From: Nansenia antarctica
Lineage: Eukaryota > Chordata > Actinopteri > Argentiniformes > Microstomatidae
Length of the DNA: 64,000 bases
Direction of reading: 5' to 3'
NCBI GenBank assembly: GCA_963989245.1
Contig: OZ022353.1
Coordinates: 30,297,085 to 30,361,084, forward strand
A program made the position numbers and the translations under genes. The notes beneath the pieces were generated by a model. It searched no databases. It had not been told where the DNA came from and saw only the letters and a list, made by a program, of their open reading frames with translations. Positions 12,586-25,452 of the stretch are shown here, one piece after another. How positions within the stretch are numbered: position 1 is the stretch's first letter; the number at the start of each line of letters is the position of its first letter.

Positions 12586-13378
12586 TGAATGAATGAATGA
12601 ATGAATGGTCTTTATTGTCATTGCTATAGTACAGGTACCAAACAACGAAATTTAGGAGGGGTGGCTCCCCTGGTGTTAGGAAAGAAAAAAAAAAAACTTT
12701 AAAAAAAACACAAGAAGGGAAGGAGCTGGTTTACATAAATAAAGGCTATGTACACTATCCACTATACTATACTGTACAGATAGACGACTAGGGTTGTCAT
12801 ATTGCACATAGTGTTATTGCACATTTATTTAAAGTGTCGCAGTTTGCAGGCTTGAAATGTACATATTTGTGCCTCAGCACTACACCTGATTTTTTTCAGT
12901 CCAGCAGCTGCCATCAATCCGTCCAGACTGTCCAGGGCCCAGAACCTAGGTCTTTGCTGTGTTCAGGGCCTGGACGGCCCTGTGGTAGAAGCTGTTCTTC
13001 AGTCTGTTTGTCCTTGCTGCCATGGTCCTGAACCGCCTTTTCGAGGGCAGCCGGGTAAAGTGTTCGTACCCAGGGTGGGTTGGGTCTCTGGAGATCTTGG
13101 AGGCCTTCCTGAGACAGCGTGTGTTGTACAGCTCTTCCAGAGAGGGGAGGGGGGCGCCGGTGATCTTCTGGGCTGTTCTCACGACTCTCTGTAGCGCATT
13201 TCTCTCCGCGGTTGTGCAGCTGGAGAACCAGTTGCAGATGCCGTAGGTGAGGATGCTCTCCACTGCGCCGCGGTAGAAGGTCACCAGTATCTCCTGCTTG
13301 CTGTGTTCCTTCCTGAGGACTCTCAGGATGTATAGCCGCTGTTGTGCCTTCTATAGCCGCTGTTGTGCCTTCTTTGAG
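12586..13378 (-). mobile_element. 5'-truncated non-LTR retrotransposon (fish L2/CR1-like LINE), 3' end
   Basis: On the minus strand, 13284-12946 encodes the C-terminal part of a LINE reverse transcriptase: VESILTYGICNWFSSCT, then LQRVVRTAQKITGAPLPSLE, then DPTHPGYEHFTRLPS and RRFRTMAARTNRLKNSF. This is the standard tail of fish LINE ORF2. It is followed by an A-rich 3' UTR, a GTACTATAGCAATGACAATA 3' signature and an (ATTC)n tail at 12606-12586. Upstream coding sequence ends near 13378, where a 22-bp TATAGCCGCTG..CTTCT unit is doubled. It is a dead, 5'-truncated insertion. The L2-like assignment is from memory of the family; a different clade is possible. Confidence 0.85.
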
Positions 13379-13430
13379 TATTATTATTCAATTGTCACTT
13401 TATTTTGTTGTTGTTTGTGGTCTGAGCTGC

Positions 13431-14331
<901 letters not shown>

Positions 14332-14379
14332 TGTACGCAGTTGGAGTTTTGTCTGCTTGCGTTGCGCTGCCCCAATGAG

Positions 14380-14767
14380 AAGGAAAATGATTGTCACAGG
14401 AAACACCAGATCGGAGGGGACAGACAATTATCTAATTATCTATTACGTCATCCAGGGTGACACTATGGAGGACACAGTGTCACAGCACCTAGTCATGGTC
14501 ACTCCCAATGGCAGTCAATTAGAGGTATTTTAGTGTGTTTGGACTGTGCTGTGTATCCATTATACCCTGTGGCGGGTTGGGTGTAGCCAACGCCACATCA
14601 TCAAGTACATTACGGCCTTATTGTTGTAATGTCTCCTCTCTCATTCCTATGTGATATGTCAATATAACATTACATAATTGGGCCGTTCCCTGATAGGGAC
14701 GTTCTATGGTCAATTATTTTATTATTATTTGTTATTGATGTTTTTGTGGTCTGATCTGCTTGACCAC
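14380..14767 (+). repeat. Diverged repeat arm, inverted partner at 16440-16900
   Basis: Shares ordered blocks with the reverse complement of 16440-16900: ATCTAATTAT, AACACAGTGTCA/ACACCGTGTCAG-type, GTGTGTTTGGACTGT, TTGGGTGTAGCCA, CCACATCATC and GGGCC..CTGATAGG. The family is not recognised. Confidence 0.55.
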
Positions 14768-14813
14768 CTGAATTTCCCCTTTGGGATAAATAAAGTACCT
14801 ATCTGTCTATTCT
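14768..14813 (+). mobile_element. LINE 3' tail (AATTTCCCCTTTGGGATAAA type)
   Basis: GAATTTCCCCTTTGGGATAA followed by ATAAAGTACCTATCTGTC is the common 3' terminus of a fish LINE family. Only the last tens of bases are present. Confidence 0.7.
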
Positions 14814-15145
14814 AGAGTACCCTTCATGGGTAAAGATGAGTAAAAATGGTTATTACAATCACCTTTTGGTGAATTAGCTTAATGTCACACTGAAAAAAGA
14901 GAAACATCCAACCTTTAATTTAAGTACATTTATTCTGAGAGAAAAAAAAGTTATCAAGAAATAATTATACCATGTGTGCCACAATTATTGGTACCCCATG
15001 CATTTAATACTTTGTACAACCTCCCTTAGCCAATAAAACAGCACTGAGTTCTCCTGTAACATCTAATAAGGTTGGAGAATACAGAGCAAGGAATCTGAGA
15101 CCATTCCTCTTTACAGAGTCTCTCCAGATCATCCAGGGTCCTAGG

Positions 15146-15157
15146 CACTGGCGGACT

Positions 15158-15192
<35 letters not shown>

Positions 15193-15507
15193 GGGGTGCG
15201 ACTGCCCCTCCTGGTGCCCCCACGCTTGAAAAACGTTTCTCTTAAGTGCCCCTTTGAGTGGCGAAAATGAGAGGACGTGCCCTATTGGTGCCCCTCCAAT
15301 GGTCTAAACTTGACTATGTGCCCCCACAGTTGAAAAACGTCACACTAAAGAGCCCTTTTGAGTGGCGAAATTAGAGGATGTGCCCTATTGGCTGCCCTTC
15401 CAATGGTCTAAACTTGACCATGTGCACTGATGGGGTCCCATGTTGTGCAGTAGATGCCCTTCTTTTCTTTTCGCCCCTGCCCTTCAAACAGCCTGAGTCC
15501 GCCACTG
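15146..15507. mobile_element. Non-autonomous hAT element (MITE) with 8-bp target duplication
   Basis: Flanked on both sides by a perfect 8-bp GTCCTAGG (15138-15145 and 15508-15515). Termini are CACTGGCGGACTC on the left and GAGTCCGCCACTG on the right, inverted repeats with one mismatch. An 8-bp duplication with CAGTGGCGGA-type ends is the hAT pattern. The interior holds a G homopolymer (about 15159-15189) and two diverged direct copies of a GCCCCTTTGAGTGGCGAAA-type block. Confidence 0.9.
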
Positions 15508-15940
15508 GTCCTAGGTCCTCTCTTGCACTCTCCTCTTCAGCTCAGCCCACAGGGTTTCAATTGGGTCTAGGTCAGGAGACTGAGATGGCTTTTGTATTCA
15601 GTGAACCATTTCTGTGTTGATTTGGACATATGTTTTGGATCATTGTCCTGCTGGAAGATCCAATGACGACTCAGTTTTAGTTTCCTGGCAGAGACAGCAG
15701 CCAGATTCAGATCTAAAATGTCCTGGTATTTCATGGAGTTCATGATGCCATGTATCCTAACAAGGTTCCCTGGGTCTTTGGAGGAAAAACAGCCCCACAA
15801 CCTCACAGAACCTCCACCATACTTAACAGTGGGGATCAGGCTCTTTTAGGTATTATAGCTATCCTTCATTTTATGCCAAACCCACCATGAGTGTTTGTGA
15901 CCAAAAAGCTACATTTTATTTCATTTGACCATAGAATTTT

Positions 15941-16001
15941 TCCTAAATTTCGTTGTTTGGTACCTGTACTGTAGCAATGACAAATAAAGTCTATCTATCT
16001 A
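15941..16001 (+). mobile_element. Very short LINE 3' tail inserted in the Tc1 element
   Basis: AATTTCGTTGTTTGGTACCT, then GTAGCAATGACAAATAAAG and a short (CTAT)n, matches the 3' end of the LINE at 12586-13378 read in the other orientation. It splits the transposase between its DNA-binding and catalytic parts. Confidence 0.8.
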
Positions 16002-16439
16002 CTCCACTCCAGGCACTCATGTTTCTGGTGAAATGACTTCACCAGGAAAGGCTTTTTTTCTGGCATGCTTTCCAAATAATCTGTTGGCATGTAGGTGTCG
16101 TCTAATGGTGGTTTTGGAGACTTGGTGACCCCAAGATGCTCCTCTCCTCTGTAATTCTCCAACAGTGATCCTTGGAGATTTGTTGGCCTCTCTTACCATC
16201 CTACTCACTGTGCTTGGGGGCAAAATAAACTTGGGTCCTCTTCCGGGCAAGTTTGTAACAGTTCCAGTTGCTTTGAACTTTTTAAGTATTGCCCTAATGA
16301 TTTTCAGGTGAGTAGCTATATTTCTATAGCCATTTCCTGTCATGAAGCTCAACACACTTTTTCCTTCATTTGATTTGTGCATTCTCTTATCTTTCCCATG
16401 TTGATGCATGAATAAGGGAATGGCCTCTGTGTCACTTCA

Positions 16440-16900
16440 TATTTATACCCCAGTGAAACAGGAAGATTGCTGACGACCATACAGTAGAACGTACTGTACC
16501 TATCAGCGAGTGGCCCAGTTATGTAAACATAGCAGATGAAGAAGAAGAAAGGGAGAAACTTCAACAACAAGGACATGATGTGCCCGATGATGTGGTGGTG
16601 GCTACACCCAACCTCTGACACATCCAACCATATCCAGTCTACGCAGCTACAGTCCAAACACACAGGAATAACCTTAATTGGATCAACATAAACGACATGT
16701 TCGGTTGGGTACAGATCTCCATAACAGCTTGTTTGTTATGATGGTGCCCGGCTGTCAGCCTCACCAAAGTGACACTAGGAGTGACATCCGTGACTAGACG
16801 CTCTGACACGGTGTTTTCCGTGGTTGTCACCACATAGTGATCTAATAAATAATTAGATGTCTTGTCCACTCCGGTTTGGTCTCTCAGTGGCCTGATTGAC
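16440..16900 (-). repeat. Diverged repeat arm, inverted partner of 14380-14767
   Basis: See the partner entry. The minus strand is partly open in two frames (a hydrophobic segment, LLLKFLPFFFFICYVYITG, lies in one), but the arm at 14380 does not conserve a frame, so I do not call a gene. Confidence 0.5.
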
Positions 16901-17349
16901 ACGGAGCCGAGACTCTCTCTGGCTCTCTGAGTGTTCCCCTGCCCTAGTCGTGTGTGCCAGGCCAGGCTATGAGTCAGTCCTCTGTGGTCAGTGTGGGAGG
17001 CTACTCTCCCTGCTTCACCCCAGTGACTGGTCCCTGCTCCCCCCCTCTCTCTCCCTCTCTCATTCCTTCTCTCTCTCTCTCTCTTTTCACTCACTCTGAA
17101 TCATCGGGGGAAGATGATGACGCCTGCTTGCTTGGCCTAGAACTGCCACCGCTTGTAAAATATGCTTTGATGAATCTGTAAATGTTACCAATACTACACC
17201 TCGGGGTCAGTTGGTTGGAGTGTTTGCTTCTTTGCGTCACGTGTCACAGTGTGTCACATGAGTGTGCTCGGCGAGGTCACAAGACACATGTGCCAGGACA
17301 CACGTTCGCAGCAGCACATGCACAAAGGCCCAGCGCACAGCAGGGAGTG
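16901..17349. other. No gene seen
   Basis: Unique DNA with a short CT-rich stretch at about 17039-17090. Confidence 0.6.
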
Positions 17350-17450
17350 GTGTGTGTGTGTGTGTGTGTGTGTGGGTGAGTGTTTTTACGTGTGTGTTCA
17401 TGTGTGTTCGTGTGTGTGTTGGTGGGTGGGTAGGTGGGTTGTTTTTATGT

Positions 17451-17487
<37 letters not shown>
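17350..17487. repeat. Interrupted (GT)n microsatellite
   Basis: Two GT runs joined by GTGTTCATGTGTGTTCGTG and GGTGGGTGGGTAGGTGGG. The 17488-17856 stretch after it has no gene signal. Confidence 0.94.
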
Positions 17488-17489
<2 letters not shown>

Positions 17490-17856
17490 CTCTTTCTATG
17501 CGCCCGCTGCTGTAAGAGGTGTTAGGTGCTGACCAGCACGTCTCTGAGAGTCATGTCTCAGCTCCACAGTATCTCTACACAGTATCCATCTACAGTATCT
17601 GGAGCGGCGGCCATCTTATCCCTTTCATGGGAACCTGGGTGTTAGCTGGTTGCCCAGGGTGACAGGGAGGGAACAAGGCTAGCAGCCTGGGACTGGGAAA
17701 ACACTAAGACTGTCATGTCTCCTGAAGTAGGGGGGTCTGTTTCTTCTCACTCAGAGTGCTAACAGAGTTCTGCTCCCAACACGTGTTGTTCTGCTCTTTG
17801 GGTTGTCCGTCCTGTGCTGCCGTAGTGTTCCCAGTGTCCCTTCTCTCTCTGTCTCA

Positions 17857-17953
17857 CACACTCACACACACACGTGCACGTGCGTGCGCACACCAGATGC
17901 ACGCACACTCTCACACTCTCACATACACACATACATGCACACACACACACGTG

Positions 17954-18003
<50 letters not shown>
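17857..18003. repeat. Interrupted (CA)n microsatellite
   Basis: CA-rich with CGTGCACGTGCG and CATACATGCA interruptions, ending in a long pure CA run. Confidence 0.95.
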
Positions 18004-18006
<3 letters not shown>

Positions 18007-18386
18007 GGGCTTAACACTTTTCCAGGATGCTATGTCTCTTTTCCTAGTGATGCTATCCCAGGGCAGGGATAAGGCGAGGGAAGCGTAGCTGTTGTCGGTG
18101 CTCGGGGCTGGGTGCTTCCTGCCCTGATAGAGGCCGGGGGGGAGATAGCCCTGGAAGGAGCTGTTGGAATAGCTCTGTGCTTGGACTGCGTTCAATGACT
18201 TATAATCTTATCTGGCCTGGGTTTGGTATGCGTCCACTAGTGCAGGGGCAGAGGTTGGGAGAGGGGATCTGTGCCGCTTGGCTCCCCCCCATAGTAGTGT
18301 CTGTGAGGCTGTGTGGGAAGAAAGAAGTGTATCAAATCAGGAAATATGAACATTCATTTGAGCAAAAACAACATCCATACCATACA

Positions 18387-18510
18387 GAAGAGGTTGGAAG
18401 AGGGAGAAATCGGAGGACAGCCTCATTGCATCGTTTCCGATACCATTCCTCATTGCGTTCCATGCATTACATCCGTTACATCCGTTACATTCTACCTCCA
18501 CCATACTCCA
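18387..18510. mobile_element. Diverged palindromic hAT-type MITE copy
   Basis: GAGGTTGGAAGAGGGAGAAAT..GATACCATTCCTCATTGC then GTTCCATGCATTACAT and TTCTACCTCCACCA. A small ATCCGTTAC triplication lies inside it (about 18469-18490). Confidence 0.6.
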
Positions 18511-18627
18511 GTGATATCATATTGTACATCTCGAACCATACATCTGTCATCGATGTATTATTTCTATTGAGCTTCAGTATTCTGTCTAAACAGGTGCAGA
18601 AGTGTGATGGAGTTGTACTTCTTTGTG

Positions 18628-18672
18628 TGGTCTCCTGGTGGTCTCCTGGTGGTCTCCTGGTGGTCTACTGGT
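18628..18672. repeat. 12-bp tandem repeat
   Basis: About four copies of TGGTGGTCTCC-type units, nearly perfect. Confidence 0.88.
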
Positions 18673-18714
18673 GTTCCATGCAGCCTTTGAAAGGGGCCTG
18701 CGTGAGTCCTGTAA

Positions 18715-19424
18715 TGGCGCTTTTCCACTACCGTGCCATACCGAGCCGGGCCGCATGAGCCCGGTTTGTTTTCCTTTCTCCACTGCCAACCGAGCCGGGC
18801 CGAGCCGTTTTAGCTACCCGTCCTGACTAGGAACTACTAGGAGCTAACGGTACTTTCGGGCCAGGCTGTGTGTGACGTGCGGCGCTGCAGACCGTTGATT
18901 GGTCAATGGAAATCGTCATCCCATGTTCATAGATTTCATCGCTAACCGCCATTTTTAAATACCACAACAAATGTCACTTACTGTTTCTGTAATAACTAAT
19001 TAATAAAGTTTAAAAATTATGATAACCATCTTATTATATTAGTTTAATGTCATTTCAATGCATCATAGAACTTTTATTTACAACAAGCATAACAAAAAAA
19101 TCGCGGCGATTGTATGAGTCCAAATGAAGCGTCAAGCACAGCCTTTCCGTAGAAATACATCGCTCCCTGTCTAACGTTATATATCTAACGTTACATGTTT
19201 TAAGGCTGATCTGTGCATGATAGTGCTGCATTTTGACATAATTCTTATCGCATTTCCCCCCGCTGAGCTGTATAGCAGCACTTATTAAAGTGAAGTGCTC
19301 TTATGACACGTAACTCCTCCTACTGTCTCGACTCGCTCCAGGTCTGTTGTGTATAATGGAGAAGCGTTTCTGAAAGTACGGTAGGGTACCGTCCCGTACC
19401 GGTCTGGTCAATGGAAAAGCGGCA
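18715..19424. mobile_element. Non-autonomous PIF/Harbinger-type element
   Basis: Flanked by TAA on both sides (18712-18714, 19425-19427). Inverted ends are TGGCGCTTTTCCA and TGGAAAAGCGGCA, one mismatch. A 3-bp TWA target duplication is the Harbinger signature. Subterminal G/C-rich blocks (GCCGAGCCGGGCCG-like repeats near 18740-18805) face the left end. No transposase is present. The interior (about 19000-19220) is shared with the element at 48313-49754. Confidence 0.82.
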
Positions 19425-19554
19425 TAATTAGCATGACCTTGGTTATCTAATCCTGCTGCAAAACATCTCACAGGCTGATTTCAAAAGGATTGAAATTAAT
19501 TGGAGGAAGCTGAAAGCATATGTAATAGTGCGTCTCTCTTTCTCTGTGTGTTTA

Positions 19555-19581
19555 TGTGTTTGTGTGCGTGTGTGTGTGCGT

Positions 19582-19623
<42 letters not shown>

Positions 19624-19670
19624 GTGTGTGCGTGTGTGTGTGTGTGTGTGTGCGTGTGTGTGCGCACGTG

Positions 19671-19708
<38 letters not shown>
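19555..19708. repeat. (GT)n/(GCGT) microsatellite
   Basis: GT-rich with many GCGTGTG interruptions. Confidence 0.95.
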
Positions 19709-19837
19709 AGTGTTTAATATAAACTCTTTTCCATGTGTATAAAAAGGAGGACATTTTTTTTTCCTTAATGTTTATTTCAATTCCTCTGTCATTTCAATAA
19801 CACTGCCCAGCTCCTTCCAACCAATTCTCTCTACATC

Positions 19838-19845
19838 TCTCTCTT

Positions 19846-19934
<89 letters not shown>
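19838..19934. repeat. (CT)n microsatellite
   Basis: About 95 bp of CT with one CCCT break. Confidence 0.97.
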
Positions 19935-19938
<4 letters not shown>

Positions 19939-20335
19939 CATCGTCAGACGGGCATGGAATGATCATCATTGTACATTCCTTTTTCTTTACTTCAAAACAA
20001 CATTACATCATACATTACTTTTATGTCAGACCATTATTTGTCGTCCCTTGAGAAAACAAAAAGAGAAGCGTTTGGACTTTTCCTGTCCTTGTGTCTGTCT
20101 CCCCTCCTCTGTCCCTAGTTTGGGTGGTGTTAGTCACAAGGAGTCTGTGGGAAACGTCTGCTCTGTGTCTGTGCTGGGGTCGAATGTCAACACTGACCTC
20201 CTCCTTTTCTGCCTGACTGGCCATGACTGTGGATAAGAACTGGACTGGTATTGTTTAGTGAGCTGAGGAACAGATGGGTCGATCTCAATGGTCAGGTCAC
20301 AGTTGTGTTTATTCTATAGGACTGTGACTGTTCTC

Positions 20336-20419
20336 ACACTCACACACACACGCACACATGTACACACTCACACACACACCCACACACACACATGTACACA
20401 CACACACACACGCATGCAT

Positions 20420-20474
<55 letters not shown>
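20336..20474. repeat. Interrupted (CA)n microsatellite
   Basis: CA runs with repeated ACATGTACACAC interruptions and a CGCATGCATGTAC block. Confidence 0.95.
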
Positions 20475-20478
<4 letters not shown>

Positions 20479-21299
20479 CCCCCTGTCTCATAATCGGAGT
20501 CTGCTCGCCAGGTCTCACACTCCTGGTTGTGAGTCTGTAAAAGGGTAGCACTGCTTTTTTAATTAGAGGAGAGAAATAATTAGCATGTGGAAGTCATTGG
20601 GGTGCAGATAACCCCAACAGAGAGAGAGGCTGCCGGGCCTGCGTCTGAAGTCTGCTATGTTTGATCTCCCCAAAAACCCACAGAGGAAAAAAATTATATC
20701 TCTCCAAACAAGCAAGAACAGAGGATGTTTTCAATACTTTCTCTGAAGTTATGAGACAACAGTGCCACTGCGGCTCCTCTCAACAGATGAAAGGAGGACA
20801 TGCTTTTTGGATGAGATTCGGCATTAAGTCAAACGGGCGGGAAATAAATAATACTATATGTCTAGTACGTACTGGCTCTTTGAGGCGGTTGGCAGTGTGA
20901 GGGTTAACTCAGTTGTCAGGTAATGACAGCTAAAGTAGAGGCTGTCACGGGCAGACATGATGAAACACCATCTGGTTGAACCACCTCTACATGGGCCTCT
21001 ACTTACAGAGATCCCGACAGCACCAGGGCACAGTGAGGTCAGATGGTCCCATCCGTGGGCGTGGAGCCTCTCTCTTTGAAGGGCTGCGAATCTGACCCCC
21101 TCCTAATGGTAATCTGGATGCTCTCTGTTACTGTGTTGAGGCCAGGCGACTTGAAAGTACTGCAAATGGACATGTTGAATGTATTTTCAAAGTGTATGTT
21201 TTCGCTCTGTCTGGTACAAATCCGGCAGTATTTTCCGAGTTTTATGAATCTATGGTTAGTGGTGGTGTGTGTATACAGTATTTATAGTAAGTACAAATT
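20475..21299. other. No gene seen
   Basis: Non-repetitive sequence without recognisable exons or elements. Some parts could be conserved regulatory DNA, but that cannot be judged from one sequence. Confidence 0.55.
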
Positions 21300-21536
21300 T
21301 GGAATGTGTGCGTGTCTGTGTGTGTGCCTGCCTACGCGTGTGTGTGTGCGTGCGCGTGTGTGTGAGTGTGTGTGTGTTTGTGTGTGTGTGGGCGCGTGAG
21401 TGTGTGTGCATGTGTGTGCCTGCTGACTTGTGTGTGTTGTGTGTGTGTGCCTGCCAATGTGTTTTATGTATGTGTGTGTGTGCATGTGCGTGCCTGCATT
21501 ATGTGTGTGTGTGTGTGTGTGTGTCTGTCTGTCTGT
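21300..21536. repeat. Degenerate (GT)n microsatellite
   Basis: GT-rich with recurrent GTGTGCCTGCC blocks about 60 bp apart. Confidence 0.92.
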
Positions 21537-23021
21537 TATTGTGCTTGAGGGGTAAGTGAGCTGCTGCTGTGCCCTGTGAGCTGAGGAAACCTCCCACACG
21601 CCCACACCTCCAGGCACCAGGGGCTCAGCGTCGGGCCCAGGGCGGCTCCCTCCCTGCCTCCCTCCTCCCTCATCCCTCCCTCCCTTTTCTCCCTCCCTGG
21701 CTGATGAACTTCCTGCCAGGGACCACAGCGGGCTGTGGGGAGGCCTAACGTCTCCTCCTCGGTTCGCGGGAGGCCGGAAAAGAAAGCTAGAATAAACGGA
21801 GGGTTGTTTAATTTACTGGCCCCGTCAGGCCCACACGCCTATAATTCATCTGTCGTTGAAGCAAAAACACCTACTGCACCTTCAGTGAGAGGGGGCCCAG
21901 CTGTATCTGTTTCACGCCTGCACAGACAGATCTCACAATCTACTTCATTCTCTGTTATACTGTGTATCGCAAGAGATTGACCAGCGCCTCAATGAGATAA
22001 AAGAGCTGAGGAAAAAATTATTCAGAACAATGAATGCTCTGTGCTCGACGGACTTGAAAGTCAGTAGAATACATACAGTATGTCACACGTTGGTTACCTT
22101 TTGATTAAAACATTTGATGATAAGCAAGCATCGTGATAAGCAGAACATGAAATCATTCTAGGATCTTTTTATTGGACCCTGGTAGTTTCTGTACGCATCG
22201 GAAAAATTAGGATGCTTAGCAACAACAAGCCCTTTATCTTTTACCTCAGGAGCGAACTCACGGTTTGGCGATAATTACTAGTCTTGTTTGATGTTCTGCT
22301 CGGCGCTGCACAGCACACTCGTTTCCATTCGGAGCTGTTTACAAGATGAGCCGTCTCACTGCGAGGCTCACGGTGGGGGAGATGTACGTTTTAGTTTCTT
22401 GGCTTGGCTCAGGGCCTGTCCATCCTGCGTTGTTCCTCACATGTAAACAGCTCATGATGGCAGACAGACAAGTTAGATTCAGGTGAATGACTTTAACATT
22501 CATTTCATTCAACATGGAGTTGCTGGGGGGTGGTGGTGTCTGCAGTGCTGTGGTGCAGACAGTGGTTTGGTTATTCATCTTGAATTGGACCATGTGCCCC
22601 CCCACCCCCCAAGGCTCCGAGCTCCTTACGCCTTGATGATTAGGATCAGTACGAGACTACGCATTCGTTTTCACCCTCTCACACACCTCTCTCCGGGACA
22701 CGCTGTTCTCCCTGAATGAATGCGTCCACACAGCCCTGCGTCCTGGGAGGCCATGGAAAATGAGAGCCGGACCCCGTGGACGTGCTCCGAGGCCCGCAGG
22801 CCCGCTCATTAACAGCCCCGCCACGCACTGAGCCAGAGCAGCTCCGGTGGCAGGAATTAATGGAGCTGCTTGCTGCTGCCCAAGCCACCAGATCAGGTAA
22901 CCTCTCTGATTTTAACAACAGAGGCCTAATTCCACTGGTGAGCTGAACAAAAGCAGTCCTGACAAAGCACACACTCTGCCCTCAATGAGTCAGACGCTGT
23001 CATCATCAGGCATGCATGCCG
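21537..23021. other. No gene seen; unusually G+C-balanced unique stretch
   Basis: Includes a CTCCCTCCC-rich patch (21643-21705) and otherwise no repeats over about 1.3 kb, which is rare in this window. No coding signal was found. Confidence 0.5.
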
Positions 23022-23131
23022 GCACACACATACACACAAACACACACACACGCACGCACACACACACACACATACACACACACACACGCACACACACGCA
23101 CACACACACACACGCACACACACACACACAC
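23022..23131. repeat. (CA)n microsatellite
   Basis: CA with regular CGCA interruptions. Confidence 0.95.
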
Positions 23132-23702
23132 TGTTCACTTCCACTCATACATATCGTATCCAACTGTGTCTCATATGTGCTCCTTTTCAAACATGTGTTT
23201 TTCTCCCCACACAGGGGATATAAAGTACAGTGCTGTTGTAACCTTGTGATTATTGATCTATACCTCAGTCCATTAGGCAAGCCTCTTTGAAGGCTGAGCG
23301 CCGTCCTGCTCCTCCACGCATGCAACATCTGAAATCTTTATCAGCGCGACCAGGAGGCTTGTGTCCTATGTGTGTCTACGTTTGTAATCGCTCCCGAGAG
23401 AGAGAGAGCTGGATCAGGAAAGCAGGAGAGAGCCAAACTCCCTTAGCTATCAGCTCTCACTTCAGATTAATAGATTGCTACATTAGGGAAGCCTTGACCC
23501 CATCCCCTGAGGACCGCCCGTAGGAACCACCGGATAAACCTGGGATACTCATCGGCTGTATGCCAGAACCTGCTGTGCAGTTAACCGTTGCAACACCATC
23601 TCACAGTTTTATTACAGCGTTTGAGTTTATTACAGAACTGTGTTAATGTGTTGTTGGAGGTAAAGGTAGTTCAGAGATGATAAATCAAGCATGTGTACTG
23701 TA

Positions 23703-23995
23703 TGTGACACGGTCTGGTCAATTGGTCCGCAAGTCGGCATCCGATTTAATGTTCCGACTTTTCTTTCGAAAACTGTAATTACATTTCAGCATTGTTGAAA
23801 GTCAATGACTCGCTAGTCAACTAACACAGCTTGTTTTGTGAGCCTGCTAACAATGTAGTAGTCGCAGAAAGTCACCGAATCCATTGCGTTGCAGTATGTT
23901 GGCTTGACTAGCGAGTTTGTGTAACTAACAACGTTGAAATGTATTTCCGTGTTTCAAAATAAAACTTGCGGCCCAAATGACCAGGCCGTGTCACA
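23703..23995. mobile_element. MITE with TA target duplication (Tc1/mariner type)
   Basis: Flanking TA at 23701-23702 and 23996-23997. The inverted ends start TGTGACACGGTCTGGTCA on the left and, read inward from the right, TGTGACACGGCCTGGTCA, extending about 31 bp with few mismatches. The size of 293 bp, the lack of coding sequence and the TA duplication fit a Tc1/mariner MITE. Confidence 0.85.
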
Positions 23996-24008
23996 TATTT
24001 GATTTATG

Positions 24009-24233
24009 GTCTTCTGTGGCTCAGTTAGTAGAGTGTAGAGCTAACAATACTTGGGTTGTGGTTGTGATTCTGGCTGGGACCATATACTGACAAATGTATG
24101 CACTCACTGCAATATAAGTTGCTTTGGATAAAAGTGTCAGCTAAATGGCATATTTATACAGTATAATATACTATATGATATGATATAAACTGTATTATAT
24201 TATCCACAATTCCAGATGAATGTTTGATTGTCT
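24009..24233 (+). mobile_element. tRNA-derived SINE
   Basis: The head looks like a decayed tRNA gene: TGTGGCTCAGTTAGTAGAG fits an A box and GGTTGTGATTC a B box. The tail has AGTTGCTTTGGATAAAAGTG TCAGCTAAATGG, the 3' module seen also near 28480 and 46070. Pol III-type A and B boxes place it as a SINE. Subfamily not assigned. Confidence 0.72.
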
Positions 24234-24235
24234 CA

Positions 24236-24405
24236 ATCAACTCGCTAGTCAAGCCAAAATACTGCAATGCAATGGATTCGGTGACTTTCTGTGACTACTA
24301 CATTGTTAGCAGGCTCACAAAACAAGCTGTGTTAGTTGACTAGCGAGTCATTGACTTTCAACAACGCTGAAATGTATTTACAGTTTTCGAAAGAAAAGTC
24401 TGAAC
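24236..24405 (-). repeat. Inverted partial copy of the 23703-23995 MITE
   Basis: The reverse complement of about 23765-23930 recurs here with few differences (e.g. AACTCGCTAGTCAAGCCAA, TTGTTAGCAGGCTCACAAAA). It lacks the MITE ends. Confidence 0.88.
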
Positions 24406-24408
24406 ATC

Positions 24409-24556
24409 AAATGTATGCACTCACTGCAATATAAGTTGCTTTGGATAAAAGCGTCAGCTAAATGGCATATTTATACAGTATAATATACTAGATGATATGA
24501 TATAAACTGTATTATATTATCCACAATTCCAGATGAATGTTTGATTGCCTCAATCT
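24409..24556 (+). repeat. Direct duplicate of the SINE tail
   Basis: Repeats 24090-24236 almost exactly (AAATGTATGCACTCACTGCA through CCACAATTCCAGATGAATG), so the inverted MITE fragment is bracketed by two direct copies. Confidence 0.9.
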
Positions 24557-24599
24557 GGCACCTTTTATAATGGTACAGCAGGTCAACAATACACAACAC

Positions 24600-25452
<853 letters not shown>

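Larger units (their letters stand above)
15026..16409 (-). pseudogene. Tc1/mariner transposase pseudogene
   Basis: The N-terminal part (16409-16017) has the helix-turn-helix DNA-binding region, the GRGPKF linker and TIRRHLHANRLFGKHARKK. The middle part (15806-15567) has the second catalytic Asp in WIFQQDNDPKH. A frameshift near 15567 then moves the reading into SQSPDLDPIETLWAELKRR, which holds the catalytic Glu of the DDE triad. The C-terminus continues beyond the inserted MITE as LDDLERLCKEEWSQIP (15223-15026). Two insertions and at least one frameshift make it non-functional. The N-terminal and catalytic motifs are well enough kept to assign Tc1 with confidence. Confidence 0.88.
14860..16480 (-). 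mobile_element. Degenerate Tc1-like transposon with nested insertions
   Basis: Minus-strand transposase pieces lie in order across 16409-15026, with non-coding flanks on both sides. It was interrupted later by a hAT MITE (15146-15507) and a short LINE tail (15941-16001). Terminal repeats were not resolved, so the outer limits are approximate. Confidence 0.8.

Noticed and set aside
16349..16663. Small membrane protein on the minus strand
   Set aside because: It overlaps both the Tc1 5' region and an inverted repeat arm, and the homologous arm at 14380 does not keep the frame.
24009..24080. A true tRNA gene
   Set aside because: A and B boxes are recognisable but the cloverleaf is broken and the sequence continues into a SINE tail.
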